Below are positions 41,013 through 54,700 of a DNA stretch of 64,000 nucleotides, one piece after another. The stretch comes from Baylisascaris procyonis (Eukaryota; Nematoda; Chromadorea; Rhabditida; Ascarididae), in NCBI GenBank assembly GCA_037389465.1, contig JAZARR010000153.1, positions 6,298,501 through 6,362,500 of the forward strand, written 5' to 3'. The notes beneath the pieces were generated by a model that worked only from the letters and a program-made list of their open reading frames with translations, was not told the origin of the DNA and searched no databases. The first letter of the stretch is position 1, and each line of letters starts with the position of its first letter. The position numbers were made by a program, and so were the translations under genes.

Positions 41013-42369
41013 TAGGATATATGACATTGTTATAATGCTTCTCAGAAATTATAATTTCAATTATGCAAAAATTTTTTTTGACTTCATTTTGGATATTTTT
41101 GGTGATTTCGTTTTGCGAAATTTTTGCAGTTTTTGCAATTTCATTTTGCAGAATTTTTGTAATTTTATTTCAGAAAATTTTAAGGCAGAAATCATTTCGT
41201 TAATTGCTCGAATAGAAATTCAACATTTGAAGTTAGATCTGTTGTTACGATAACGTTGAATCATTGAAGATATTGTTGCATATAAAGAAGTTGTTGTTTT
41301 TTCTCTCTCTCTTATATTTGTATGAATGTATTTTTTCTTCACATAAATCGTTCATTGAACGGTTATTGGTATATATTGATGGCCTTGGTTCCTTTCTCGT
41401 TTTTTTTTTTATTGCGTCCGATAAAAAGGTCAGATTATGTGCGATCACGGTCACGGTCGAATCCATTCAATTCAAACCTCTCAACAGGTACAGTCGATTG
41501 TGTTTTCTTAGGTGTTAAGCAACTAGGCTTGTATTAATTTCAACTTTGTGAAATTGAATTGCTTACGAAGATAAGTTGGCTCATCAACGGGGTTTTTAAA
41601 TGAGAAAATACGATAATTCGAACTTATTGCTTTCATTTGATAGTAGTTAAATATTAACTTTCAATGAAAGAGGCGAAAGTTTAATCCCGAATAAGTGAGG
41701 TTTATTTTTATTTTTGTTATTTACTGAATTTTATGAGAAAAAAAAATATTTCATTTATGAGCGTAACTTATAAATTTCGATCAGTTAGCAGTGAATATAA
41801 ATGGAAAACGTATAAGCAGAAAATTAAGGTCAAAAATTTTTATTCAAGCGAGCATTTATGATGCAATATGATGAATGACATAAGCTTGATACGTATGTAG
41901 GGCAATGAAAGGTTTTGTGTTTTCAAATTGATGCGTATTGTCTTATTCGGCTATTTTTGAGCAACCCTTATTGATATCAAGTGGTCATTGGTCAGTGGTC
42001 AACTCATTGGTCAGTACCCAATGTTCTTTTTTTTTTCAACTCATGTTGTACATGTTGAATTGAACTTGTTTTGATTGAAAAAGTGTTTGTATTATTGTTT
42101 TTTTTTATTGATGAAGAGTACATGTGTGTAGCATAACTTGACTAATACTTGTGGGAATGTTTGCCATTGGCATATGTGAGATGATTTGTTGATTAATAAG
42201 AGAAAGTGGGAAGGTCGTTAATAATGATAGCTTCGACGATACAATTCTTGATAAATGGGACTTTTTTAATTTAAAAAAAAGAAGCTGAATAAGTTGATGA
42301 ATTGTTTTGAATTTTAAAAAAAGGTTTTCCCTCCCTATGAGGTAATCGATATCTGCTTTGAGGCAAATA

Positions 42370-42440
42370 TGTCTGTCTTTTTGTCTGCAAATGTATGTGT
42401 CTGTCTGCATGTTTGTCTGCCCCATAGTTCCTGCTCAAAC
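42370..42440 (+). repeat. GTCT-rich dispersed repeat, copy A
   Basis: TGTATGTGTCTGTCTG with further TGTCTG units leads into ATAGTTCCTGCTC. The same arrangement recurs at 42970-43030, so this is a dispersed element rather than a bare microsatellite. Confidence 0.5.
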
Positions 42441-42969
42441 AACGCATAAAAATCATTCTTCTAAATCCTTTAGCTGAATATTTGTGTAAATTACGGCAGA
42501 TATATGCATTTTTTTAAAAAACGATGTCTGAGGGATAGGTGAAATGTAACAAAAGCATAAAGATGCTTCTTTTTTTCTTTTTTTTTTTTTTTGAAGGATG
42601 CAAAAAACACATATAGTGCTTTTTAGGATAATCTCAGAAAAAATGGGACTTTCCATGCGTTTTCTTTTTGTCGAGAAATGTTATAAATTGTTGTATTTTA
42701 TGATTATCTTCCTCAATTTGCCTCAATCCACAATATGGTTGTAACTTTATCTGAGAAAAAAAAAGCCGACAAATTATTTGTTGTTTCATTGCAGAATGAC
42801 ACATGCTGTTTCTTTCGGCATTATTATTTATAATATTTTTCGATAGTATTTCAGTGATTATCAGTCAAATTATAAAGCACATTCGCAAAGCTATTCTTTA
42901 TTTATGTATTTTCTTTGAGTCAAATTTGCAAGCGCATATGCGGTAACGTCGTGGTAATTGCGTGTATTT

Positions 42970-43030
42970 ATGTATGTGTCTGTCTGTTTGTGTCTGTAGT
43001 ATGTGTCTGTCTAATAGTTCCGGCTCGAAG
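42970..43030 (+). repeat. GTCT-rich dispersed repeat, copy B
   Basis: TGTATGTGTCTGTCTG and later TGTCTGTC units lead into AATAGTTCCGGCTC, matching copy A at 42370-42440. The less AT-rich sequence after it (to about 43170) may be the body of the element. Confidence 0.5.
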
Positions 43031-43759
43031 ACCACGGAAGCTATAGTCATGAAATTTTGATGGGTAAGTTTCATCGTAGGATGACCTTTTTCTTATGAAA
43101 TTAGTTCGTTATCATTTGAGTGGAATTCAAAAGCGCATATCGTGCCAACCTGTCTGGTGCGTTTTTCTATTTGCTTGCATTTTTGTTACGTAGGTGGGTA
43201 ATATTTTAGCTTGTAAATAGCTTATCAGTTGTAAATAGAGTTTATCAGTTGATCAATTTTTACGCTCTCATAACGTTCGACTGAAAGGAATGTTTGTTCT
43301 GCACAAAGGATTTCATCATATTAAGGTGAACATATTCAATGTTACTTTACTTCTGTATTTTAAATCGTCAGAAATTTCAAAATTTCGTTCAATTATATCG
43401 ACTAATTTCTATTTTAATTTTTATTTTTTTAATTTCTACAGTAGTTTTAATTTTCCTCAATTTCTAACTTTTACTAAAATAGAATTTCTATGAATTCAAT
43501 TCTATAATTTGAATAAAATTTATGCGAAAAAGTGAGTGAAAGGGAAGGGAAGAGTGATAGAAGAATGTTGAATTCACAAGGGAGATGATAGATGTTGTAA
43601 AGCTTGTGGTTGAAGCAGGTGGACATTGCTATTGAGAGTATTGTTGCAATGCAACATCCATTCTCTTTGTGTGCGCAAATTTCGTCGGTCGATGTGTGCA
43701 CTCGCCCGGCTAGTTGATTCGATCGCCACAACAATTGTGCTCTTTGTCTGTCGGTCTGT

Positions 43760-43834
43760 ATGTCTCTCTCTATATTCGCTTGATGGGATATCTTTATCTC
43801 TATATGTCTCTCAATATTCCCCTGATGGGATATA
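43760..43834 (+). repeat. Partial tandem duplication, about 44 bp period
   Basis: TATGTCTCTC..ATATTC..CTTGATGGGATAT at 43760-43791 is repeated with changes at 43804-43834 (CCTGATGGGATATA). It is non-coding, and the long minus-strand frame crossing it is not supported. Confidence 0.6.
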
Positions 43835-44978
43835 AAAGATTGCACTTTGCTTCATTCACTCTGTCTACTCTTTATGTACCCTCTCTCCCTCATAAGGGGT
43901 TTTTTGTTTTTCTAAGCAGCTGTCCTCAGGATTGCATACATTTTTCATAATCATCTTTTTTGCTTACTCTTAGTCGTGTCGGAATTGAGAGATCACTCAA
44001 TAATTTTTGATTAATTTCGAAATTAATTTTTTTATTAGTTATTTTGCGATTAAAATCTTAGAATATATTGGAATCTGCTGAATAGGGAACTGCTTTATGA
44101 AGGGGTGGGGGGATTGGGAAGAGTGGGACAGGGGAGGGGAGGGGATACTTGATAGATTCTTAGCCGTACGACATTTGTTGTCGTGAAACGAATGGAATGA
44201 TTGAGCTAAAATTACCGATTTCAGAATCGATCTTAATAACGCTAAAAGAATAAATTAGCAAACCACAAAAAATGAAGCTATTATTTCCATCCACTCATCT
44301 CATCCTTATGGATGTCTTATCCATCTCATCGATGAAATTATTCATTGAATTTTTTTCAATTTTCATCCTCTCTTCGTCTATCACTTGAACGTTTAAATGA
44401 ATTCATTCAAAAAATTATTGAAATTTTTCATCGAAATATTTCCCTCAATACTTCTTTGAGTGTTTCATCAACCCAGAAATATTTGTAAGGTTCAAAAGCA
44501 TTCGGAAATGGAGCTTTCATTTAATCGCCTATAAAAATTAATTTTTGGGGAGGGGGGAGGAACCTGTAAATTTTCTGTCAGTGTTGATTGAGAGGGAGAG
44601 AAGGCGGGAGAGATAGTGAAATCATCTTTCATTTTCTACATCCCTCCCCCCTCCTTCCCTCAATTGTCTTTATTTCCCATTGTGGTTTATGATCGTTGTT
44701 GTCGACTTTAGTGTTGAGCATCGATGCGTTGCGTTAAATTGTATTAGATTTTATGGATTGCTTTGAAGGCTGTGCCAATGGTTTTGATTGATGCATATAC
44801 GCTCACTTGAAGGGTTTTAGTATTTAGAGTCTCTCTTTGTGGATTTTTTTTTTGCAGTTTTGATTTCTTTTAATCTTTCTTCATTTCTGGTGCATTTACT
44901 CACGTTTTTATTTAAAAAAGAAAATTTATGACGTTTATTAACTATAGACTTTTTATTATTATTGATATATCGCAAATA

Positions 44979-45177
44979 AATTTAATTTCAGGTGAGACAA
45001 TTCCATCAAGAAATTTAATTTTAGGTGAGAGAATTCCATCAAGAAATTTAATTTCAGGTGAGACAATTCCATTAAGAAATTTAATTTCAGGTGAGACAAT
45101 TCCATTAAGAAATTTAATTTCAAGTGAGACAATTCCATTAAGAAATTTAATTTCAGGTGAGACAATTCCATTTCCTC
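44979..45177 (+). repeat. 33-bp minisatellite, six units, each built on an acceptor-donor junction
   Basis: Six units of exactly 33 bp have their GTGAG starts at 44992, 45025, 45058, 45091, 45124 and 45157. The consensus begins ATTTAATTTCAGGTGAGAC and ends AATTCCATTAAGAA. Because 33 is a multiple of three, the array is open in several frames and yields an artefactual NLISGETIPLR repeat peptide. In five of six units a TTTCAG or TTTTAG acceptor abuts a GTGAG donor; unit 5 reads TTTCAAGTGAG. It lies about 530-730 bp upstream of the MAP4K start exon, in what may be its 5'-UTR intron. Confidence 0.95.
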
Positions 45178-45697
45178 TAGGAATAATTGATTAGTACTTA
45201 AAGTAAGGATTAATTTTTACACATATAGGAGTTATTTAATAAAAGATGGAATAGTTTAAAAAGTTAACTTTTTTTTAAAAAATATAGCTACTATTCATAT
45301 AATAGAAGCATTTAAATGGTTTAAAAAAATATGAAACGATCTGTATTGTGGAATGTGTTTGAAGTTACATAATATATGCTTGCTGATGTGTTCTTTCTTA
45401 TCTTCCGATCATTCGTTGATCGCCCCCTGCTGTTTCTTCTCTTTTCTTCTTCTTCCCGCCTCTATCTCTCTCCGTTTTTTCTCCATTTCTTGTTTCCTTC
45501 TTTCATAAGTTTAATGTACGTCAACCTTCACGCTTCATTTTTCAACGAAATGAATTTTTATTGAAATTCGTTTTGTAAATTTTTATTGAAATTTGGTTTT
45601 ATTAAGAGTATTTTATAGTATATTACAGGTTATTGGCCAACGATAACGCGAAGATAGAGAGTATCATCTAACAAATATCTAATGGTAAATAGTTGAT

Positions 45698-45704
45698 ATT
45701 TAGG
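45698..45704 (+). promoter_or_regulatory. 3' splice site / SL acceptor immediately before the MAP4K start
   Basis: TGATATTTAG ends at 45703, three bases ahead of the ATG at 45707. The start codon is therefore at the 5' edge of its exon, joined either to a spliced leader or to an untranslated first exon. Confidence 0.55.
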
Positions 45705-45706
45705 TG

Positions 45707-48700
45707 ATGAATCCGGATGTAATTAAGCGAGCGGATCCCACTGATGACTATGAATTACTGCAACGTGTTGGATCGGGAACCTATGGAGAGGTCTATAAAG
45801 CGAAACACATACGGTTATTGATTAATTTTCGAATATTTCCTTCATTTTATTCATCGTTTTATTTTTATTTAAAACAAAAAGGAGAGGAACGTTAAAGGAA
45901 TTGGAATCATTCGTATCATAGAAACATTATAAAGAATAAATGAATAAATTAATTATAGAAAAATAAGTGAAATTTTTGCTGATGAAATTAAAATCGCTAT
46001 GCTTTTCTTTGAATCTTGATAAGCATTCTAATTGCTTATTTTTTAGTGTAATAATCCAAATTCCTTCTTGTTTGGAAGGGAATTTTGTAAAAATTTTAGA
46101 AATATTTTATATTGAGGGTTGTTGAAAATTTTTTATTCGATTTTTTTATAACTATATCTATTTTTATTCAATCTTGGAGACAGGGGGAGGGGAGGGGGGA
46201 ATTTATTAAAACGTTAGAAATTTTTTCTTTCGAATATTTCGTTATGAAATAGCAGCTGTAACCGTTTTATTTTTAGGCCTATTGAAATAAATCGTTTTCC
46301 GGATTTAATGGTTGAGGAAGGAGGAACTTTTTTTGGTGGGAAGAATATTTTCTTTTCTTTTAATTTAAAGGGAGTAGGGATGGTGAGTGGCTATTCGATA
46401 AAGGATGGCGTGGGCGATTTATTCAACTGCTGTTTGATTTAGATATTCAGTTATAAAGCGTAAAAAATACGATCGGGTGAGGTCATTAAAAGGCGGTCTT
46501 TTATTATATAGTTGTGATGTTTGCTTATCGATCAGCAATGCAGGAGTGGAGAGTTGTCGGCGGTGAAGGTCGTTAAATTGGAAGCGGGTGATAATTTCTC
46601 AATAATCCAACAAGAGATTATGATGATGCGTGAATGCAGACATCCGAATATCATCGCATATCACGGCAGTTATTTACGAAGGGATCGCCTTTGGATTGTC
46701 ATGGAATATTGTAGTGGTGGATCTCTACAAGATATATACCATAGTACATTTGATTTTTATTTATTCTTTTCTATTTATTTATTGTTATTGGGCGCCACTG
46801 TCTTTAGGCTTACTATATTTGTGATTAAGTGTTCCATTCATTCCGATCGCCACTTTCCTTGATCTCGGTTACCTATGCAATGCTTCGAAAACATCGTTAC
46901 TTTTGAAATTTTTATTGGATTTCTGTTTTTTTTTTTTTTGCTTTTTGCTTTTTGCTGTTTAAGAAAAAAGTTACACATTTAATAACTATCCAAGACTCAA
47001 CCTTCGAAGATTTCTTGGCAGTTTCTATTATTTGTTTTTTGATCTCTCTCGATTTATTTCCAATGGGCTTTATGCTTTTTTGCAGCCTTTACGTGGATCT
47101 TCCTGAGACTTGTATAATTTCATGCCTAGCCGAGATATGAAGGTGGCGAGACTGGAAGGGGGAGAAGGGCAAGAACAGAGCTTATTAAAGCAAGATGGGA
47201 AGGGGGACAGAGGTGGAATGTATTAAAGTAAGGCGGGGGAAGGGGCAAAGATGAAGCCTGTTGGTGTATAATTTGCATCACTTGTGCCTACTCCAAGTTT
47301 GTAATGTGCAGCGTGACTTGCTGTTTAATCCCTGCTAAAAGGCCCTTCCTTAAACAATCATCCCACTCGTCATATTGTTATATGTTCTCTCGGTCGATGA
47401 TTTATTTAAAGAAATAGATATTAAATGGTTCGAAAATATCGTTACTTTGCCCGTTCACTGGTTTAATTCGGTTTCATTTCATCGAAATATCAGATTCACA
47501 CTATTTGAACTCTCTTTGAGCTTTAGTAATAATTGCATTTAAACGTTTACTGCAGGTTCTACTTATATAATAATCCATTATTTATTTATATTTCAGTGAC
47601 GGGTCCACTTTCTGAGTTGCAAATTGCATTCGTATGTCGTGAAACACTCAAAGGATTGCACTATTTGCATTCGAAAGGGATGGTGCATCGTGATGTGAAA
47701 GGAGCGAATATTCTGCTCACTCATTTGGGTGATGTTAAACTTGGTATGCGCTTATCAGTGCGCTTATCACTATGTTTATCTTAGATTGATGAGTTAGAGT
47801 TTTTCTTCGTGATTAGGTATGTGCAGCGATCACTCTGAAGCATTAAAAGTAATATGTTGTTTGGAATGGATTTATTGTATTTGGAAGAGTAGACGATGAT
47901 GGTCAAGAGGCAAGAAAAAGATGTGAGGCAAGACCCACAGATTGATGGCCAGAGAACATACTCGAAATCTAAAAAATTGAGATTCATCGTCTTTATTAGA
48001 GAGTAGAGATAGACTGAGCTTATGTCTCATCCGTAATCGCGCAACCGGAAGTGCTGTCACAAATTCAGTTTAAATTTTTTTGTGGAGTTTGGATATTGCT
48101 TAGAATCTACCTGAATTATCGTTCCCATCAAGCCATTTTTATAGGAACATTGGTAATATTTTTATTGAATAAATAATTATATCATTTTTAACAGATGTCT
48201 TATATTTGGAAGTAAGTGAGTAGTGTTATAGCTCGCGTTATATTTTAATATTAGTTCAATTTTATGTTATATTATAACATATGTGTTATATTTAAATGTA
48301 TATAATATGAGCAAAAAATAGTGCTAAGCCGAGTGAAGTATAATGCTGAAGTGTATTGTTTTCAGCGGATTTCGGTATTGCGGCACAAATAACGGCTACA
48401 ATAGGGAAACGCAAATCGTTCATAGGAACACCTTATTGGTTCGTTGGTTATGTGTTTTTTTACTTCTATTTAGTCGTATTCGCAAGTCGTTTCGCTTTTT
48501 GTGGTGTTAGTTGACACATTTGTATTCTTTTTTTCGTTTACAAGTCAATTAAATTGTTTTTGTTATTCGTTTTAATTCTATTGAGTTAAAGAAATCAAAA
48601 AAAAATTAGCTTTGCAGATATCAAGTATCAAGCCTGCAAATATCAAGCTTTAAACAAATTTTGTTTTGAAAATCTAAAGCAGATGTTATAAAAATATTTT

Positions 48701-51700
48701 CTGACTCGAGGGTAGACTTTTAATTTTTAGTGGTATGATATTGCCGAATCGAACATAAAATTCCTTGTTTACCTCTTTGAAGGCAACTGCGCATAATTGA
48801 GAGGTATCGTCAAAACTTTTTATTAGTATGGTATCACGCATTATTGATTGCGATGTTGCTTTCTGTTAATCAATAATAAGTGCTGAATACTATTGGCTTC
48901 TATTAGTGCTACTATAATCTGACGATAAATACAATTGATAACACAGTTATGATAAGGGATATTAGCGATGAGGATTATCCCTCAGAGTGGCATTTCGATA
49001 GGGCGTCCCCACCCCACCCCTTCCCTTTCCCGACCACTCAATTGCTCAGCTCATTTAATAAAACTTATAAGGTCTTCAAATACTGCTATTATTGAGGGAA
49101 GAGCTCTTTTTTTAATGAATAATTTAGTGATATCCTCTCTGTAGTGATTAATTGGCATTTATTAATGCGCGTAAAACGTGCGGCAATGAAGATAATTAAT
49201 TTGGGAAATTCATATTTAATGCTAATATCGGAGAGTTATACGCGATATTTGTGACGAATACGATTTAATATTAATATTCGTTGATGATGAACATTGTGGA
49301 ATATCATTAGAGATTTTTGTATGAAAAGAAAAATATATTTTACGAAAATAATAATCAAAATTTTGTAAACGATAGATTACAAAAATTCACGAAATAATAT
49401 TTTTAATTGATAACTTGAAGGGAAAAATATTTCGATGCGATGTTTTTATTGGATTAAAGGGGATCAGTTATTGAAGAATTATTGGGGAATCGTAACGATT
49501 GATATCCTCAGATATATATGGAAGCTTCCCAGATAATGCCAATGTAAACTAAATTCTATTTATTGTTGCGCGTTTACTATTCATCAATATCAATATCAAT
49601 TTTTATCACTACCGCCATCAGTTGATTAAGGGGTTTTTCAGGTCTTTTTTCCTGCTTTATTGAAGTAAAGTCGAGGGGAGACTTTTGGCGCTTTGGTTAA
49701 TCAAGTTTTTAGGAGTTTATTTAGGCAATGCTCCTAAAAGAGAAGGAAATATAAAGTTGGTGTTGTCAGTGTCTTCATCGGTGTAGTAACGTGTAGTGGT
49801 GCAAATAGCCTCTATCGGCATTAGATCGTTGTTGCATAATGATAGAGAGGGTATCGATCAGCGCCAAAGTTGTTGCTAACTGCTGTACGCATTGACTGAT
49901 GGGTTTACAAGCGAACACATTGTGGTTAAGAACGATGTTTTGAAGGATGGCACCCGAGGTGGCTTGTGTGGATCGTCGGGGTGGATACGGAGTACAGTGT
50001 GATGTTTGGGCTGTTGGCATAACTGCTATTGAATTGGCCGAACTTCAACCGCCGCTATTCGATCTGCATCCCATGCAAGTACTCTACCTTATGACTAAAT
50101 CGTCGTATAAACCGCCAACACTACAGGATAAGTTCAAATGGTGAGGCTATCGATAATTTCTTGCTTATAAATTTGTTCAGTTTTAATGATAGAGTGTTTA
50201 TCGGGAAATAAAATGAGCGAAATAGGGCACAGTGACCAAAAATTGGGCATCTGTATGTTTGCGTCGGTACCATAAGAAAATAAATGGAAGTGGAAAAAGT
50301 ACAGAGAATTATGGATTATGCGTAGAGTAAAACAGCATCGATTACTAGTTGCCATTAAGCCATTCACTTTATTCTACTGCAGAAAAAATGTGCACTGGAA
50401 ATTACTCACAGTTTTGAGATGCTTTCACTAATATCAGGATATGTGTGCCGTTGGAACACGGTGGAGGCGCAAATGGCAGATGTATCACTCCCTCATCTAT
50501 TTATTTATTTATTTATTTATTTACTGAGATGTGCCTAAGGTGATCTGGTGATCATAGATTTAGATCAACTAACAACGAACATATTGGTTGCATTATTAGC
50601 TTCTTGATCTAATGTTATTTCTTTTACGATTCGAGTGTTTTTGATGATGGACGAGTATTCGTTGACGTAGGTAGTGAATGTTTACTAACGTTTATATATG
50701 AATATTTTATGCAAATAATATTTTAATTTTTTTATTAAAAGTTTGTTTGCAGGTCGCCGTTCTTCCATGATTTCGTTAAACAATGCCTAACGAAGAATCC
50801 CAAAAAGCGACCCACACCCGATAAATTGCTCGCTGTTAGTTTCGTTTATTATTGGCGTTTTCTTTGAGATTATTTCTTTAAAAATAACGCCATATTTTGT
50901 GTTGCTTATAATAGGTTAGCTTTGCGTAAAGGATAGTGCGTCATTTACGACTTTTCTATGGGCAACCAACTCTTTCATCCTTTGAACTGGTGTTTTTATG
51001 TTGTTTTTTTTTTTTTTTTATTTAGTAGTAAATATTTTGGAGCGATATCGATGCATTTAATTGAATATTTTATTCTTGAGATTCACTCTGTGGACTCAGT
51101 TCTTGATGGCTAGACCCAATCTGAACCTAGTTTCCAAAGACTATCTTCGTTTATTTTATATCGTGTCCCCAATCTTGCTGTCTGAATTTTTAATATTTTT
51201 AATAAATTTTTTACACAAAATATTCATTGACACAGTTAATGAATGTTTTGTGTAAAAAGCATTTGTCTTAATAAATCGAGGGGATTTTATATAGTGAAAA
51301 TGTTTCTGCTTAGAAATATGCTAAATTTTAGCTGTGAAAATTTTATAAAATTGAGTGTAAAAATGAGTATTCTCAAAGGAAAGTGCATATTGCAGTCACA
51401 TCATTTCGTCCTGGGTGCGTTATCATCACGTATGACGAGAGATCTGCTCGATAAGGTCAATAACCCGGGTGGATCATCCGCTTCATTGCTGTCGCGATTT
51501 TCTTCTAGTGAACTGGACGATGAGGATGAGGTACTTTTCACTCATATTTCTTTTAATGCCCAGAAGGTTGGCGGCGACATTCGAATATTTTGCCGAGGAG
51601 AAACATGAGTGAATAGCAAACGTTGAATCATCTTTTACCCACTTTTGTAAGCTTGTTGGGGAGGTGGGCGGGGGGTGTGGAGAATTTCATGTTCCCATCA

Positions 51701-54700
51701 AGTAGGGGATCCCTATGCTCTGAAATTTTCTCCCTTGGTCCTTTTCAATATTCAAAAATAGCAGAGAACTCGAATTTGAATAGCACGAATCTCAAAGATT
51801 TTTTTTTTTTTAACAAGATGGGTAGAAAGACTCAAAAATAATGCCATTGAGATGTGTTTCTTTAAAAATTCATCAAAAAATAAGGAACAATATTAAAATT
51901 GCTTACAGTCTCATAGCGCAGTTAGCTTATCGCGAATCGAAAGTCGTGGTCGCGGTGATCCGAAGGCAGCGAGTGGAGCGATACATGTAAGCGATGAAGC
52001 AAACGAATTGATGGCTCGAATCTGGAGTGAACCATCAACCACAAATGAATCTGCTTCTGCTAGGATACGACGTCTATACCATGAGGTTAGATGCTTCTGA
52101 AAAAAAAAAAAAAAACGATGCGCTCACCCTTTAAGATGGGCGTTTTTGGAGGGAGGGAAATGTTCTGTTTAATTGCGTTGGAAGTTAAGAGTAGAAATGT
52201 GCCAATATTCTATGAAATATATCACCCACAGGGATATAGTGATAGGATTAGCGCAAGGTAAAAACTTATTCGCTAATTGATCTCTTTCACAACAAGTTTT
52301 ACAAAAGAAGTTTTATTAGATTATCGACATAAGTAGTTTACTGCATGTATATATTTGTAATATTTAGGAGCGAACGTTACCAGCAAAGGAGCAACCACCT
52401 TTACCGGATGTTGTTCAGGCTATGTCCTTATTAGATGATAACGATGGTGTTATAAATGATGATAATGATGAAGCTACGCTCAAACCGTCGAGTCGTACCA
52501 ATGGTGATGGTTAGTGTTAGTTTGTTTATCTAGCTTATTTTGTACCAGGTTATCTGAATTGTGATTCTTGGGCGTTGTAGAGGCTTCGAGCTTACGGGAA
52601 GATGGGAGGAAAAGGGGTGTTAGGCGATTTTATTTTTAGATGGGCAAGAAAGTGGAAGGGGATCTTTGCGAGACCTTATTTTTTCAGTGGTTTGGGGCGC
52701 TTTTTTTGCACTACAGCGTGATGTGTTAACGCAGGTGAATGAGTGTATGATAGCATAAATCATATTTGCATTAAAGTAATATTATATTGCGATGATGATG
52801 TGTTACTTTGTGGATGTTCGTTTCATATTGCATTGCGGCATCTGTGCTAATTTTCGTGATAGATAAAAATAAAGGATTCTATTTTATTTTTTAAAGTTTT
52901 TTTCTTTTTTTTTCCCAAATTCCTCTAAAATTCAAGAGAACGTTATTAAGGTGAGAGTTTTATCCGCCTAATAAGCTATTAAGCGATTGCGACACATATT
53001 CATTTGTAGTGCATCAACGTCATTTCATTCGAGCACAATCTTTCATTGTTGATTGTTTGATTTTCAGGTCATTTTTATTGAATTTTAGGTTCATCTGGAT
53101 CGGAATTTTCGGTGCCACAGCGTCCACCTCGAAGAAAAAGATCTCTGAGACGTTCGTCCTCTTTGGAATCACCTTTTTCAGTGTCTTTTTTGTCTCAAGT
53201 AGCGCATCGTCCGAACGGGTATTCCAATTCAGCTCTTCCACGTCCAGCAACTTGTTTCGGTTTGCCGCCTACTCCAAAGGTTCACCCTAAATCCTTTCAT
53301 TGTGATTTCAACATGTTGTGTCGGTTGAGGGTGAATCGAAACGTTTATACCTATGCGCAGTAGGTATATTACGATTATTAAGTTTATTATTGTTGGATGA
53401 CGGAGTGACGGATTTTCTAAACTTGCATTTTGAATAGTTCATTTTACGTTTAATATGCTATAGTCAATTATTCAAGGATACATTTTGCTCAGAGATGAAT
53501 TTCATTGGTTTTTTGTAGGCCACCGGAAGTGTTGTGATCGGGTTTCCCTCCAAACAGGTCTTTCACAGTCATTTTTTGCCTACCGCATCTGAAGATATTT
53601 TCCGTCGTGGGCATCTATCACTGCTTTTAGCTAACATCACCGTCCCTTTTTTGCTACCAGCTGGTTTCAAGTTGCTGAAAGATGTGTAATACAATGAGCA
53701 AGGTTTTAAGGGAAGTGTTTTCATTATTTTTTATGTGAGGCAAGAATGAATAAGCGTAAATGACTAGAGCAATATATTGCAGGTAGCGATGGGTGCATGC
53801 TTTTCGTTGATCTTCCATGATTGTCCCCTTCATATCAATAGTACCGCATCATGGACTCATCCCAGCTCATCGCGACATTTTTTGGTGATCGGTGCAGAAG
53901 AGGGTATCTTTACTCTTGACATGGATGAACTACACGAGGCAGCTATGTTGCTTATTCACAAACGACGTTGTGCTTGGCTTCATGTTCAGAAGAGTGTTCT
54001 CATGGCAGTGCAAGGTAAATCGTAGACTTGTATATGAAGAAGAGTGCCTTAAGGGGGGAGCAAATAGAAGCGATCATCTTTGTTTAGTTCAAATTGCTTG
54101 TATCATTGTGGTTCGTGAGCAATAAAATGTAAACGATGATTGGGAGCAGATCGTTAGTGCAAGCAAACGATTCTCTTCTTTTATTGCTTTTGGCTTGAGT
54201 TCTATTCACTCTCGAATCGGAACTTGTAAAGATCTCGTTAGACTTAATTGCTTCCTTTGAATGAATGAGATTTTGTAGTCTTTGATAAATGTTCCCCACT
54301 CTGTGGAATTTCTTCTTTACCCCTTTGGGAATTTTTCAAACGATTTCCATCCTTTATCCTGCCTCCATATAGGATGTAGGATAGGATGGATTCATACCGG
54401 ATGTAGAATACAGGATGGATTTCCGGTGTAGTTTTGCTGATTACTGATTTGTTGGGCACATTACACTATAATTTGTAGTTTGATGATGAAATAGTTGAGC
54501 GGCAATAAAATATAATGAATTGTTTTAGATTGATATCTCTATTGAGGTGAAAATAGGAAGGATGACAGCAATGAAAGCATACGTGAAACTAATGGCAGAA
54601 ATCACATTTTGTTTAGTCGAAATTTTATGAACATTTAATCATAATCATTGCTGATAAAAATAGCTTGCCCCAAGTTTTCAAGCGGAGCTATTAGTTTTGA

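Larger units (their letters stand above)
40891..45703. other. Region between crooked neck and MAP4K
   Basis: This 4.8-kb stretch is AT-rich, with no exon that I can support. It contains the crooked-neck poly(A) signal, two diverged copies of a GTCT-rich dispersed repeat, a short duplication at 43760-43834, and the 33-bp minisatellite at 44979-45177. The right part may be promoter or 5'-UTR intron of the MAP4K gene. Confidence 0.55.

Noticed and set aside
43474..43845. 123-codon minus-strand frame
   Set aside because: It crosses a GTCT/TCTC simple repeat and a partial tandem duplication and shows no domain or splice support.
44928..45194. Repeat peptide NLISGETIPLR encoded by the 33-bp array
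   Set aside because: The array is open because its unit is a multiple of three. There is no signal peptide, homologue or exon context, and the opposite strand is equally open.
50485..50530. (ATTT)n tract resembling a retrotransposon tail
   Set aside because: No flanking duplication and no match to the two retrotransposon copies were seen, so it may be plain simple repeat.
53519..53690. Possible extra MAP4K exon after a TTTTTTGTAG acceptor
   Set aside because: The exons at 53089-53279 and 53783-54014 already join in phase to give the conserved [15 protein letters not shown], leaving no room for an insertion.
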